DNA of 64,000 nucleotides from Molossus alvarezi (lineage: Eukaryota; Chordata; Mammalia; Chiroptera; Molossidae). The stretch lies in NCBI GenBank assembly GCA_037176705.1, contig CM073886.1, positions 124,464,001 through 124,528,000 of the forward strand, given 5' to 3'. This document shows positions 34,408 through 45,360 of this stretch, one piece after another (positions within the stretch are counted from its first letter, which is position 1; each line of letters opens with the position of its first letter). The notes under the pieces were generated by a model. That model was not told where the DNA came from and made no database searches. It saw only the letters and a program-made list of their open reading frames with translations. The translations under genes and the position numbers were made by a program.

Positions 34408-36117
34408 ATACAACGAGGTCAAAATCTACTATGCACAACAGTCCCAGCAGAGGGGACACGCCAGCCCTCTTAAAGCAGGATGACTTTCCCACTAGTTCTG
34501 AAGGAGACTGTCATCCATACACTTCCCTGTGACATACCCTCCTGCCTACTGCCATCTCTTTCCTCCTACGTAGCAAACATTACTCTCAGGTAAAGACAAA
34601 TAAATGCATCCCCACAATGGTATGAAATTCTCGAAGGGTTATATTTCCCAGGAATATGTGGTGCAAAGAGTATTTTATAGATTAATTTTCAGATAGAGAG
34701 GAGCTAAAGGGACAGTGGTCCTCCTGAGGAAATCCTACAAGAGGTCAAATAATGATTCTGCCTACTCCTCCAACTTGCATGAGGTCTAGGGAGCATCTAA
34801 ATCATAACCCAAAGTGGGTCTGACCGAGGAGAAGTTGGGAGGGTCTTGGCAGCCCACATCTCCAGGAACTTTCCTTTAAATTCAGAGACCCGTTTCCCTG
34901 TCCAGAATCCCTCCATCTGCAGCTTTTAAAGAATTCTAGAAAAAGTATACTGTGTTAAACCATGGAGGGTCTCAGCTCCCTGTCCTTGGAACTAGAAGAC
35001 TGAGGCGCAGAAGGGAGGTTTGTCTCTGTGTTCGGTAAGGTTTGTCATTTATTCTAACATTTGAAGAGAGTAATAAAATGTTTGGAAGCATTTGATGACA
35101 GACAGCATACTCTTCCTGAAGGTTATTAAAGGCTCGGTTTGGGAAGCAGGTTTCCAAATGTTTTAATGGTTTCACAAGAGCATGACTGTGCCTACTGGAC
35201 CCAGGTGGTCTGCACGTTCTCTCTCTTGAGCGGCATGCTGCCACCGTACCCTGCGGTTCCCTGATCCGGGCCGAATGCCGACAACGACTTAGAAGTTTCC
35301 CTGTTATGTCCTTGATATCACCTTTATGGAACATGCACATGACTCCGCCTTCACACCTTTGCTCACCTCTTGCATGCTGACAAATCTTCAGGTGAGAACA
35401 GAGATCATCTATCATGAGCCTTTTCTGTACTCTGTGTGTGCAAAGGCTTAGCAGTCAGCCCTCCGTCCTGAGCCTGTATGCCTTCAATAGCTTGGAAGTC
35501 TCGACTCCAAAAGTGCTTTGCAGACCTCTAGGTCATGTGAAATTTCCTTCTATGATAAGAAATGTGTACTCTCTATGTAGAGAGTTTTAAACTCTGAGCC
35601 ATGTTAAGACACATATTCCTTTCCCTTATGAGAGCCTTTCAATTATTTGGAGTCAGTAAGTCTTCAATTATTTGTCTTCTCTTGTTCATTTGGGCCCAAT
35701 TATTTCAACCATTCCTATTAAGAAAGGTTTAAAAAACTTTTTTTTTCACTGTTTGTGTGCTGTCCCAGTCACTGTAGCTTTTCAAACCCTTCTTTCAACG
35801 AGTTAATGTATAGAACAGAATATTTAGTTTATCCTAAGTAACATGGAAATGACAAATCTTTCTCCTCTTTCATACTGGTCCTATTCACATTAGGGTGACT
35901 CTTTTCTTATTGCTCTGATCCCTTCTCAGATGTTGGTATTTATTTTCCATAATTCCACCTAAAACTCTAAATAGTCTTTAATGTGTTCCTGCCATGTTCT
36001 CCTTGTGCTTGGAAACTATTATTTGTTTCATGAATGCATCACTTCATGTTATTCTTCTTTGGTTAACAAACATTCCTTCTTTATAGGTGCTTGTTTCTTT
36101 AAAATAACTTTTTAGCA
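34408..36117. other. Unique DNA, nothing recognised
   Basis: The only notable frame is 147 codons on the minus strand (34972-35415), with no recognisable domain. It lies in a segment with scattered CpGs (35210-35290). Confidence 0.4.
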
Positions 36118-37350
36118 GCTGCTCTGTACTGAGTACTATGCCAGTCGGGGGGGAGTCAGTGTTGAACTAGATATCATGGTCTCCACTTTTCAGAGCTTAC
36201 AATCCGAGAGCATCTAAAAGAAGTAGCCATCTTATCTCTTACAAATCACTACAATGAGTGCTCTAAAGGGGTAAGTCTGGATGTTGCTGGATAATATAGG
36301 AGGTAGATCAGAGAAGGTTTTCTGGAATAAGTGACACCTGAGTTAAAAAGTTAGCACTATAAAGCAGGAAAGGACAAATAGTTCCGAGAGGAATTTCTCA
36401 TCTAAAAGCTCAAACAGGAGTTCGAGCCTCATGTTTTCTAAGACTGATAGATAAGAATAAATAGAGACTATACAAGGGATAAGATATAGATATCTGTGGG
36501 AGACGACCCTTGGAATTTAAGTAGGTTCCAAATTCTGAAAGACTCCACACTATAACCTGAAAGAAATTGGTAGCCATTTAGGAATTTGATGGAAGGGAGT
36601 GAAATGACAATTCTCATAGTTTAGAAACACTACTTTGGCTGCTGTGGGAAAAATAAACTCAAATAAAGGAAATAATATAGGAAATCATGACAGTAATCCA
36701 GAACAGATTATGATGGCCTTACGCAGGGAATTGGCAGAGGCTGTGCTTGAAGGACACTGTGATGTGAGGACATGTTTGCTATACTCGATGACATGTGGCT
36801 AACAGAATCGATAAGCTTGGGCACTCGTGTGTTGGTGAGGATAAAGAAGTCAAGAATAATAACTAACTCTCTGGTTTGAAAAAAATACATTGCTTACATG
36901 ATCCACTGAAGGAACAGTCAGTTTGGAATGAGATAAGAAAAAGGGATTTGTTTTGAACATGTTGGATTTGGGGTCCTATCAGTCATTCAACTGTGAATGT
37001 TCAATAAGCAGACACATACATGCATTTGGAAATTAGTTATTAGACCTGAGATAGAAAAAAACAGATCTGTGAGTCATTAATACCGATGCACCAATTGGAG
37101 TAAGAGTTTGGATGAGTTACGAGGAAGATTGTAGAATGCAAAGAAAGCAAACTCTAGACAGGTGCTGATGAACTCCACCACCATTGAAAAGATGAAAGAC
37201 ATGGGAATAAGACTTACAAGACATCCCATAGCATCGTGTTTTATCATGGAAGCCAACGAGAGAGAGTGCTTCAAAGGAGGTCGTCAGGACTGTTAAATGT
37301 GGCTGAGCACTCGTGTCCATTAGATTTAAAAATCAAGACAGTGGTTCAAA
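36118..37350 (-). repeat. Long L2 LINE, part 1
   Basis: Antisense L2 read from its 3' end leftmost: agagcttacaatccgagagc, tagccatttaggaatttgat, gaaacactactttggctgct, gacagtaatccagaacagat, ttttgaacatgttggatttg, agagagagtgcttcaaagga. The colinear order over 1.2 kb makes the call firm although identity is low. Stops are frequent. Confidence 0.75.
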
Positions 37351-37503
37351 CAAAAGGCTGAAACAAACCAAACCACATCTCTTATGGAATTTTAGAGTAC
37401 TGGTGGAACGAAGAACTCATTTGGGGAGGCAAACAATTTTCAGTGCCAGTAATTCTTCTCAAGTTTTGTTTAAAATTTCAAGCAATCAGTAATAAGTACA
37501 TGT

Positions 37504-37747
37504 GCCCTGGCCGGTTTGGCTCAGCGGTTAGAGCGTCGGCCTGTGGTCCAGAGAGACCCGGGTTTGGTTCCCGCTAAGGGCATGTACCTCGGTTGCAGTT
37601 TGTCCCCGGCCCTGGTTGGTCGTGCGGGTGGCAACCACTCGATGTGTCCCTTTCACGTCGATGTTTCTCTCTCTCTCTCTCCCTCCCACTCTATATGAAC
37701 AAAAAATGGAAAAATGTTCTCGGGTGAGAATAAAAATAAAAATAACG

Positions 37748-37781
<34 letters not shown>
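37504..37781 (+). repeat. Young VES SINE with expanded (ATA)n tail
   Basis: Full-length sense copy (gccctggccggtttggctca, ccccggccctggttggtcgt, tctcgggtgagaat). Its tail has become an AAT/ATA microsatellite at 37748-37787. The duplication taataagtacat lies at 37490-37501 and 37782-37793. It sits between the two L2 parts. Confidence 0.96.

Positions 37782-37787
<6 letters not shown>
37748..37787. repeat. (ATA)n microsatellite born from a SINE tail
   Basis: About 13 ATA units directly continue the SINE 3' tail. Confidence 0.93.
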
Positions 37788-37879
37788 GTACATCTTATGA
37801 ATCATCATTCAACCTTCTGTACCAGTTAAGCTATTGTAATATCTAGATTGTTCTGCATGTTGTTCAATTTTATAATATA

Positions 37880-38130
37880 GAAAAGGTTTTCATCCTAGGT
37901 GGACAATATAATGTATGTCAAAAAGAGGAGGAAAAAGGAAATTTTAGAGACTATGATGAGAGTAGCTTTGGTAGAGTGATAAGGGAAACACTGGCTGAAG
38001 AGTGAAGGGGGTGATGGAGCAGGATAGTCATAACATAACATAACATAACATAACACCAATTAAAGACAGGCTACACAGGGAAGTTGAGACACAAGATAAT
38101 AGCAATAAAAGGATTTTTAAGGTAGAAAAG
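37880..38130 (-). repeat. L2 LINE, probable part 2
   Basis: agagtagctttggtagagtg and gatggagcaggatagt fit the next antisense segment of L2 after the SINE interruption. It contains five ATAAC units at 38029-38055. Confidence 0.45.
38029..38055. repeat. (ATAAC)n pentanucleotide repeat
   Basis: Five uninterrupted copies. Confidence 0.9.
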
Positions 38131-38714
38131 ATGAGAGCAATTTTATATGATAATGGGGAAAGCTGCTTGTAGGGAAAGGAGACCGAGAAGATGCAAAATC
38201 AGACCAAGCGCCATGAAAGCAGGACTCTCCTTGCCTGATGCTTCTGAAAGTGGCAAGAGAGACTTTGCCGAAATCATTCTAGTGACTATAGTATCACCTT
38301 TTCCATTTTTTGAACGGTTTATGTTTGTTTCTCTGTTTTGTTTTGCTCTCTAAGTTTCAAGTAGTTTTATTCTGGTACAAAGCTGCAGCTGTATGGGGTA
38401 AATAAGTCTAGAGATGTAATGTACAGGATCAATATCATACCGAATATTGGAAATTTGTCAAAGGGTAGAGCCCAGCTGCTCTCGCCACACTCACGTAAAA
38501 GGTAGCTGTTCGAGGAGACGGATGTGTAAGTCAGCTTGACTGCAGTAATCATTTCTCTATGTACATAGACATCAAATCATCGTGCCATACACCATAAACA
38601 TATACAATTTTTTTAAATAAAAAAATGACAATATATTCCTTAGGGGATCAAAATATTCCTTGTGGACAGTTTTGATTGTTAAAAATAATGTCTTATATTC
38701 AGGAAACTCTGTCT
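38131..38714. other. Unique DNA, nothing recognised
   Basis: No signal recognised. Confidence 0.35.
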
Positions 38715-38860
38715 TTCTCTGTTTGTTTATCCATCTACCAATAGTCACAAATGCTAACTAAATATTACAAACACTGGGCTAAGTGCTAGAAATGGAAGAA
38801 TACCACCTAGTCCTAGCTTTCAAAGAGACACGAGTGTATGTAGAAAGGAGACATGAATGA
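38715..38860 (-). repeat. L2 3'-end fragment
   Basis: The antisense L2 end: aacactgggctaagtgctag, then ctagctttcaaagagacac. It corresponds to the gtgccaggcactgtgctagg part of L2. Confidence 0.6.
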
Positions 38861-40601
38861 TCACTCTCTTTAGTGCTTATTTCTCTTTCTGATGCCTCAC
38901 TGAATGAAGTCAATTCACTTTGAAATGGCAGCTCTTCATTACTTGAAGATAGTTATTATGCTTCCGTTTGATTCTCCCAGCAAACATGCAAAATTTTGAT
39001 ATTCAATGTAGAAAACAAATATGTCATTACCTAGGTAGTCTTTTATATAGTGAGCTCTTTAAATGTGACAACAAGAATAAAAAAATAATATTCCTAATCA
39101 TAATCTAAGAACAAAATAGTTCATCTAGACACAGTGGATTCTGGATCATAGTAAAATGACATAAGCTTTTTGACAACTAAATCTTGATGTTAGCAGATAA
39201 TGAAATTTCAGTCACATCCTAGGATTTTAGGCACAACTCTTAGGCCAATACTCTCCAACTGTGATCATTTGCAGTTGATATTTGCAATAAAAATATATAC
39301 ATTCTCACTTACTTATTTTATTTTATCTCAGTTTATATTATTTTTCCAAAATATGTTAATTTCTAAGATTTTCATTCTATTATTGACTGTATTGGCAATC
39401 ACTCCTTTCATTAGAAAATTTAACTTGATATCAATTAAAATTATCTTAAGACATCAAATAACACAGGACTAAATATGAATCTAAGAACTAGGTAACCTGA
39501 TGTCAATGGATACTTTAAAACTTCTTTGCATTCTTTTGGCTTAGTTATCCAGAAAGTGATGGAGCAGAACTTATCTCAATCACATTTTTCACCACTTCTA
39601 CTAAAGAATATCATGAGAGACTTTGGAGGTTTCTGACAGAGACTTCAGAAAGCCTGAGACTTGGAGGGAAAATGTTAACCACAGGGAAAAATATACCACT
39701 TTTTAGCCAAAGGTTAACTTAATGGTATAAGAAGTTCAGTGGACTATAGAACTCCCATCACCTTAACCAAAGAAACCAAAACCAAAACTAAAACAAAAAA
39801 ACAAAAACCCCAAAACCCAACAACATAGCCAAACAAAATATAAACAATTGTCTCCAGACGCATCAAGACTTGTCCTACGCAAATAGTGATTTTCCTGTCC
39901 TTGCTTTGGATTTTAAATGTCAGCCAACAACCAACCTTCTTGGCTTCCTCTTCTGGCACCAGCTTCCTTGGGCTATTTCCAAGTCCTCCGGAGGCTGTTT
40001 GCGTCCCCATACTACTCATAATTAGGGGTTGGACATAGCTACAAAATTAAGAAAGTTCCCGTTTAATATTCTAAGTACATTTTATTTTTTATTGTTATTC
40101 ATTCTTGTTTTTAATGTTATATGTTATTGGATGACTTTGCTGGACACCAGAAAGTATATGATAAAGATTTAAAACAATTAGAAAGTACAGAAAAATATTA
40201 CAGAGAAAAAAATATTCATAATCTTATTTTCCATAATCATTGCTTAATTAATATTTTTAATTTTTTCTGTGCACACAGCCACCTACATACATACTATGTT
40301 TTGCAGAATTTGGTCAAATTGTGTATTTTATCAGTTTTATTTAATGATTCTGTGCTTTCTACTTAAAATTTTATGGATATTACCCATGTAATTAGGTATT
40401 CTTCAAGAATATGTTTAACTTATGAATCAAATGTACTAATTTTGATTTCTATAGCAGGATATTAGTGAACTCATCATTAAATGGTCAGTCTATAAATACA
40501 TTTTAGAATTATCAAAATAATTTTTAGACATTTCCCTATAATTACAGAAGGTTTTCTTCAATTCATAATTCTTTTCTTAAGCAATTAAATTAATGTGTCA
40601 T
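38861..40601. other. AT-rich unique DNA with an A/C-rich low-complexity tract
   Basis: An A/C-rich run lies at 39768-39825. Frames of 81-91 codons have no domain. No repeat family is recognised. Confidence 0.4.
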
Positions 40602-40612
40602 CTTCTTTTCTT

Positions 40613-40828
40613 TCTTTCTCTTTTTTTTTTTTTCAGGGAGAGGTAGGGAGGGGAAGAGAGAGAGACATCAATGCGAGACAGACACACTGACTGACCGGTT
40701 GCCTCCTGCACGACCCCAACCAGGGCCAGAGATGAACCGCAACCGAGATGCGAGCCCTTGACCAGAATTGAACCCGCAACTCTTTGGTCCGGGCTGAGGC
40801 TTTAACCGCTGAGCCAAACTGGCCAAGG
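40613..40828 (-). repeat. VES-type SINE
   Basis: Antisense copy (poly-T, GA-rich body, gttgcctcctgcacgacccc, aaccagggcc, head ending caaactggccaaggc). Duplication cttcttttctt at 40602-40612 and 40829-40839. It inserted into or beside the T-rich tail of the next L1. Confidence 0.9.
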
Positions 40829-40839
40829 CTTCTTTTCTT

Positions 40840-41405
40840 CTTTTAATCTTTATTCTTGTAAGTATTATGATGTTCCACCTATTTTCCCCCACTGACCTCC
40901 TCCTCCCTGCTCCCACAACCCTCCTGCCTTCCCCACACTGTTGTCTATGTCCGCTGGTTATGCATATATGCATGTAAGTTAGTTTATCTCTTCCCATCCA
41001 CCCCCCTTCCCTCTGAGGTTTGTCAGTCTGTCCCTTTTTCCATGTCTCTGGATCTATTTTGTTCATCACCTTATCCTGTTCATTATATTCCTCAAACAAG
41101 TGAGACCATGTGGTACTTGTCTTTCTCTGACTGGCTTATTTCACTTAGCATAATACTCTCCAGGTCCCTCCAGGTCCCTCCATGGCATCTCAAATGGCAA
41201 GAGATCTTTCCTCCTTATAGCTGCATAGTACTCCATTGTTTACAAGTATCACAGCTTTTTTTTTTTTTTGTCACTCATCTACTGATGGACACTTGGGCTG
41301 TTTCCAGATCTTGGCTATTGTAAATAGTGCTGCTATGAACATAGAGGTGCATATATTCTTTCTGATTGGTGTTTCAGGCTTCTTAGGACATATTCCAAGA
41401 GTTGG
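40840..41405 (-). repeat. 5'-truncated younger L1 3' end
   Basis: Same antisense 3' region as at 8270-8798: tcccccactgacctcctcct, ctgcatagtactccattgtt, gatggacacttgggctgttt, gctgctatgaacatagaggt. It carries a private tandem duplication, caggtccctc twice, at about 41161-41180. Confidence 0.9.
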
Positions 41406-41519
41406 GTCTAATTACATTTTAAAAGTTCTAAGCCATGATCTGCCTCTTCATTTTGGTCTGATTTCTACTAGAATAGATAAATACTGCTCATCTTGGTGTC
41501 TAAGATAATATTAAATAAT

Positions 41520-42000
41520 GTACGGGAAAATATCTTAAACACTATATAATAATCTGTATGTATTTCTGATTATTTCACAAGACATCTCTAGAAGTAGAAT
41601 AACTAGGTCAAAGAAATCTACATTTTAATGCTTTTGATATATATTTCCAAACACCACTGTCACCAGCTGTATGACATTTTAGCAAGATGATTGATATTTC
41701 TTCGGCTTATTTTATCATGCATCTATTCATTTACTCATTCTTCTATCATTCCATCAATCCATCTTATTTTATGAAGTATTTCAAAGGAAATGGCAGGTGT
41801 CAATGCACTTGGCCCTAAATACTTCAGTATACATAAATAACTAGGGTTCAGGTTCTCTTTACAGTTTTATTTCTTTTGATATACAAATACCAAAATTATA
41901 AGGGTATTTTTGCAGAGTTTTGACTAATACATACGCCTATGTACCCAAACTACTATGAAGATGTAGATCAGTGTAGTGGGTTCTGGTCTCCCACATTCTT
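41520..42000 (-). repeat. Old L1M 3'UTR fragments
   Basis: Antisense L1M vocabulary: ctagaagtagaataactagg, atttccaaacaccactgtca, ttcaaaggaaatggcaggtg, cagtatacataaataactag, tgactaatacatacgcctat. It is the same family type as 19812-20225. Confidence 0.7.
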
Positions 42001-42129
42001 CCTGATCCTTTTTAAAGGATGGACAGTAACAAGTCTATCTCAAATTGGGTTTTATTTTTCTTCCATTCTTCCTCTCATTATTCTCTCTGCTTTGCCAGAT
42101 CTCTACAAAAGCACTCCAAACCTTGTCCT

Positions 42130-42346
42130 TACTTCCAATCATGCTCCCCTTCAGTACATTTTTTTATATGAAAGACTGAAAGATATTTCAAAAATATACA
42201 TTGAGTTTTGTCATTCTCCTGCTTTCCTTCATTCAAATTCTTACCGCAGTCTCCATGATGCTACATGAGTAATCTTGGCTTCCTCTTCACCCTCATCCCT
42301 TCTCTAGTTCCCACTTGGTCTCTGTACTTTAGCCTTGCCGGCCTTC
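42130..42346 (+). repeat. L2 LINE fragment
   Basis: The sense L2 3' region: ctccatgatgctacatgagt, cttcctcttcaccctcatcc and gccttgccggccttctttt match the catgatctggcccctgccta and actggccttcttt segments. Confidence 0.55.
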
Positions 42347-42935
42347 TTTTATTTATTTTTTATTATAGTTGAGCCTGGCCAGTGTGGCTCAGTGGATTGA
42401 GTGTCATTCCAAGGACTGAGATATCTCCATTTGATCCCTGTCAGGGCACATGCCTGAGATGCGGGCTGGATCCCCAGTAGGGGGAGTGCAGGAGGCAGCC
42501 GATCGATGTTTCTATCTCTCTCTTTCTTTCTCTCTCTCTCAAAAAAATAAAATAAAAACAGATTTAAAATAAACTTATAGTTGACAATGTATGTTACTCT
42601 CAGGTGCACAATATAGTAATTACATTTATTTATATTATAAAGTGATCGCCGTGATAAGTCTAATAACCATCAGTCACCATACAAAGTTATTACAATCTTA
42701 TTGACTATATGCCCTATGCTGTAGTTTACATCCCTGGGACTTATAACTTGCAGTTTGAACTTCTTAATCTCTTCACCCTTTTCACACATTCTCCCAACCC
42801 TCACCTATATGGCAGCCATCAGTTTGCTCTCTGTATCTATGAGTTGATTTGTGTTTTGATTTGTTTGTTTATGTGTTTCATCTTTTTGGATTCCAAGGAT
42901 AAGTGAAATCACATGGTATCTGTCTTTCCCTGCTG
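42347..42935 (-). repeat. L1MA-type LINE 3' segment, interrupted by a SINE
   Basis: Antisense 3'UTR: tatagttgacaatgtatg, gtcaccatacaaagttatta, ttgactatatgccctatgct, ctctgtatctatgagttgat, ataagtgaaatcacatggta. The SINE at 42373 lies inside it. The adjoining ORF2 part (42940-43500) runs in the opposite direction. Confidence 0.82.
42373..42570 (+). repeat. VES-type SINE inserted in L1MA
   Basis: Sense copy with gatccccagtagggggagtg, a CT-rich body and an A-rich tail. Duplication ttatagttga at 42363-42372 and 42575-42584. Confidence 0.92.
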
Positions 42936-42939
42936 TAGT

Positions 42940-43500
42940 GAACACAGGGATGCATAGATCCAAACCTACTGCAAGGGAGAACATGTTTACAAACGATATA
43001 TATCTGATAAATGGTTAATATCCATAACATACCAAGAACTCAATATCACAAAAACAAAGAAGCCGATAAACAATGGGAAGATGATACAAGCATGCAACAA
43101 CACTGTACGATATAGAATTCTTTAAATTGTTCTGTATATCTGATATTTTTCATTATAAAAGGTTGGGGAAATGAAAATAAAAAAAAGAGCAGAGGACCTG
43201 AATAGATATTTCCCCAAAGACATAGAGGCGGCAAACAGACACATGCAAAGATGCTCAGCACCACTAACCATCAGGGAAGTGGACATCCAAACCTCAGCGA
43301 CGTGTCCCCTCCCGCCTGCTGGAGTGGCTGTCACCAATAAACCAACACCCAGTGCGGGCCACTGGTGGAGATGGGGAGCCGCTGCCACTGTAGGCTGTGA
43401 ACCCCAGCAGCCCTGTGGGAGCCAGCCGCAGGGCTTCATCAACTACCATACAACCCAGAGATTGCACCTCGGGGCCTTTACCCAGAGAAATAAAAATCAC
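42940..43500 (+). repeat. Inverted L1 ORF2 segment
   Basis: Sense ORF2 3' part: gcaagggagaacatgtttac, gagcagaggacctgaataga, gacacatgcaaagatgctca, then an unusually GC-rich diverged stretch to ctttacccagagaaataaaa. On the plus strand it translates to RAEDLNRYFPKDIEAANRHM. Together with the antisense 3' segment it has twin-priming geometry. Confidence 0.8.
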
Positions 43501-43556
43501 GAATTCAGAGTGAAACTTACTGGCTTTCTTCCAGCACTTTCTCTCTCGGGACTATT

Positions 43557-43774
43557 TTTAAATCCTCGCCTGAGGGTACTTTTCCAATGATTTTAGATAG
43601 AGGGGAAGGAAGGGGGAGAGAGAGAAACACTGATGTGAAAGAGACATCAAATTGATTGCCTCTCAGACCAGAGCCAGGGATCAAACCTACAACCCAGCTA
43701 TGTGCCCTGGACCGGGAATGGGACCCGAGACCACTCGGTCTGCAGGCCAGTGCTCGGAACGGAACAGGCCAGGC
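43557..43774 (-). repeat. Old VES-type SINE
   Basis: Diverged antisense copy: aatcctcgcctgagggtact, gagccagggatcaaacctac, ggaacaggccaggcc. The head has a local deletion. Possible short duplication ctcggg at both ends. Confidence 0.8.
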
Positions 43775-43865
43775 CTCGGGCTCCTTCGCCTGTTCACCTT
43801 CTCCCTGCTTGGAGGGCGGCAGCTCCCTCCCCTTGAAGGCTTTAAAAAATATATTCACTTCTATA

Positions 43866-43925
43866 GTCTGTCTTACTGAATTTATTGCGGCGACACTGGT
43901 TAATAAAACCACACAGGCTTCAAGC
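43866..43925 (-). repeat. L1 3'-tip fragment
   Basis: ttattgcggcgacactggtt followed by aataaaaccacacaggcttc resembles the antisense L1 3' end found in many mammals (ttattggggtgacattggtt). Confidence 0.55.
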
Positions 43926-44420
43926 CGCCTTCATACGTCCCTTCTTCGCTCCCTCCGAGCTCCCTCGGTCGCCCGGCCCCTCCCCTCCACCGCTGTCTCT
44001 GGGACCAGCCCTTGCTTCCTGCCCTCACGCACCTATGTAGTCCAGTCACCTGGTGTGCCCGTGTCCTTCCCACGGAACGTGCTTCTCAGCCACTGGACTG
44101 TGAAGTCTCCCCGGGGATGGCACGTCTGTGCACCGCCTACAGGCGCCCTGCTCTGGGCCGTGGCAGGTGCGTCACATGCTCTCAGCAAAATGCGCAACGA
44201 GAACCATCTGATGGACCCGTGTGAGGGTTGCATTCCCAGCCACAAGCCGCTAAGGAACCTCCCAGTGGGATTTCCTCCACGTGCTTATTCTACGTATTTA
44301 ATCCATGTATTCGGAACAGGACTGAAAATGTACAAATGCTTCACAAGGCATATGGTGAGGAAAAACAACCGAAGTCAGGGCTCACAGGGGGAGGTGTCTC
44401 AGTCCTGATCTTTCCTTAGT
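43926..44420. other. CpG-rich patch, not a convincing gene
   Basis: CpG-dense sequence (gagctccctcggtcgcccgg). The longest frame of the window (250 codons, plus strand 43656-44408) passes through it. Its first third is SINE and L1-tip DNA, and no domain is visible. It may be a decayed retroelement piece or a small CpG-rich element. Confidence 0.4.
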
Positions 44421-45194
44421 AACATGATTTGTTTTCCATTACGTTTGGAACAAGCTTTCTGCCTCAGCCCGTGTACTTTGTTTCTTTCACCTGAAAGCTA
44501 TATTCAGCATACCCTTTGCACAGACTAGCACTTAATCAATACTTTGCAAGTTCTGGACACGTGATGCACACTCATGAAGACGTGATCACGGCACAGAAGC
44601 TGTTAACGAGGAAGGTGCGGATTTTTCTTCCAGGTTCATATCATGAGCTCAAAAGTAATATCATAGCCTGAGCAAGTCTTTCAGTTCTTTATGACACAAG
44701 GATAAAAACATTGACAATTACTAAACTGCAACAGCGTGTGTACGTAGCCATGTTCGTTCCGGCTCCCTTTCCTGTGCGCTGATGGTGTGATTGTCCAAGT
44801 GAGCGCTCTGAGATTCCAGCGTCGCAGGGCGCTACAGGCCGTGCCGGCTGCTCTGGCCGCGGGAGAAGGAGCAGGGATGCTCAGCGGCTCTGTGGCCGAG
44901 GTGAGTGAGGAGAGCTCCCTCTGCCCTATCCAGCTGCAAGCAGCAGTCTAGCTGGGGCTCCGATTCATTTTCTTATGTTTCACTCTCAAATGGGAGTTCC
45001 AAAAGATTCTTAAGTTTCACGAACATAGCATGGTGTCAGGCAGATGGAGGCCAATCCCATACCTAACAGCTGTGTCTCTGTTTCTTGAGTTTCATTTAAT
45101 GCATAAAGAAACCCCATTCATCCTTTGCAGAAACTCACAGGCTGGTTGAATTCTCTCACAATACGATATAAAAGTTAAGGCAATCAATTTTGGT
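44421..45194. other. Unique DNA with one GC-rich exon-like patch
   Basis: At 44811-44906 a GC-rich segment contains an ATG (44877), seven further sense codons, and then GAG followed by gtgagt, a strong splice-donor consensus. No second exon can be assigned, so it is not called as a gene. Confidence 0.35.
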
Positions 45195-45360
45195 ATAAAA
45201 AGGGCTCAAGATACAGTTCCAACTTTGCTACTTTATGACAAGGAAACTTGGCTAACTCTTATCAGTTATAACAACAGGTAAAATTAGTACTTAACTGTCA
45301 GATGTAGGTTCTAAATATTAAAAGATATGATATATGTAAATTGCTTTCCAATTTAGTTGC
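45195..45360 (+). repeat. MIR-like SINE
   Basis: gctactttatgacaaggaaa (matching gctctaccactttgtgacct) then aagatatgatatatgtaaat (matching gagataatatatgtaaag) preserve the MIR order. The middle is diverged. Confidence 0.55.

Noticed and set aside
34972..35415. 147-codon minus-strand frame
   Set aside because: No recognisable domain and no supporting signals. Treated as chance.
43656..44408. 250-codon open frame, the longest in the window
   Set aside because: It begins inside an antisense VES SINE and crosses an L1 tip. It shows no domain, and the length is plausible by chance in CpG-rich DNA.
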